Source of the DNA: Deltaproteobacteria bacterium
Lineage (GTDB): Bacteria > Desulfobacterota > Desulfobacteria > Desulfobacterales > JAUVGT01
Length of the DNA stretch: 14,166 nt
Assembly: GCA_030593645.1 (NCBI GenBank)
Contig: JAUVGT010000072.1
Location: forward strand, 1 to 14,166
Direction: 5' to 3'
The notes below the pieces were generated by a model. The model was not told where the DNA came from, searched no databases, and worked only from the letters and a program-made list of their open reading frames with translations. Position numbers and translations under genes: made by a program. Positions 14,028-14,166 of this stretch are shown piece after piece; position 1 is the first letter of the stretch; each line of letters starts with the position of its first letter.

Positions 14028-14166
14028 TTATTCGATTATTTCGCTTACAACACCGGCACCGACGGTACGGCCGCCTTCCCGGATCGCAAACCTGACTTCT
14101 TTCTCCATCGCAATCGGAGTGATCAGTTCAGCTGTTATCGTTATATTATCACCGGGCATGATCATT
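14028..14166 (-). CDS. tuf: Elongation factor Tu, C-terminal part (runs off right edge)
   Basis: The last 45 residues of EF-Tu are present, from MIMPGDNITITAEL through TPIAMEKEVRFAIREGGRT to VGAGVVSEIIE and the stop at 14030-14028. They match the conserved third beta-barrel domain of EF-Tu, which closes on the GTPase domain and holds the tRNA. This copy heads the tuf-rpmG-trpT-secE-nusG run. It is in the same orientation as the other tuf copy at the left edge. Confidence 0.97.
   Translation of the reverse strand, partial: MIMPGDNITITAELITPIAMEKEVRFAIREGGRTVGAGVVSEIIE

Overview
The window is a conserved bacterial transcription/translation block, and every gene in it reads on the minus strand. 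In transcription order, from the right end to the left end, it holds: the 3' end of one tuf gene (EF-Tu), rpmG (L33), a tRNA-Trp, secE, nusG, rplK (L11), rplA (L1), rplJ (L10), rplL (L7/L12), rpoB, rpoC, rpsL (S12), rpsG (S7) and the 5' end of a second tuf gene. The plus strand carries no credible gene, and no gap between genes exceeds 300 bases. No mobile element, CRISPR array or phage trace is visible.

The order tuf-rpmG-trpT-secE-nusG-rplKAJL-rpoBC-rpsLG is typical of Gram-negative bacteria. The RNA polymerase carries proteobacterial-type inserts: two in beta and an SI3-like insert in the trigger loop of beta'. Together with the S12 and S7 sequences and the moderate GC content, this suggests a member of the Desulfobacterota (former Deltaproteobacteria), perhaps Desulfobacterales. 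The lineage is an inference from remembered family sequences, not from a search.

Layout. 13862-14166: tuf end and rpmG, then tRNA-Trp (13722-13797). 12674-13619: secE and nusG. 12082-12504 and 11253-11957: rplK and rplA. 10964-11252: a regulatory leader with an L10-type autogenous control RNA and a probable attenuator. 10010-10963: rplJ and rplL. 9827-10009: a spacer with a perfect 15-bp hairpin, a good candidate promoter and a 16-base palindrome. 1264-9826: rpoB and rpoC. 1117-1263: a spacer with a candidate promoter for rpsL. 1-1116: rpsL, rpsG and the tuf start, with no fusA between rpsG and tuf.

The most striking observation is in RpoC. A segment of about 99 residues (about residues 573-671) has the features of a parvulin (PpiC/rotamase) peptidyl-prolyl isomerase domain. 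It sits in frame between two conserved blocks of beta' that are adjacent in E. coli. A prolyl-isomerase fold built into the body of the RNA polymerase largest subunit is unexpected, and it is the best candidate here for undescribed biology.

The genes act together as the core of gene expression: RNA polymerase beta and beta', the elongation factor NusG, ribosomal proteins of the L1, L11 and L10-L12 stalk regions and of the 30S decoding and head regions, EF-Tu, a tRNA, and the SecE subunit of the protein translocon.
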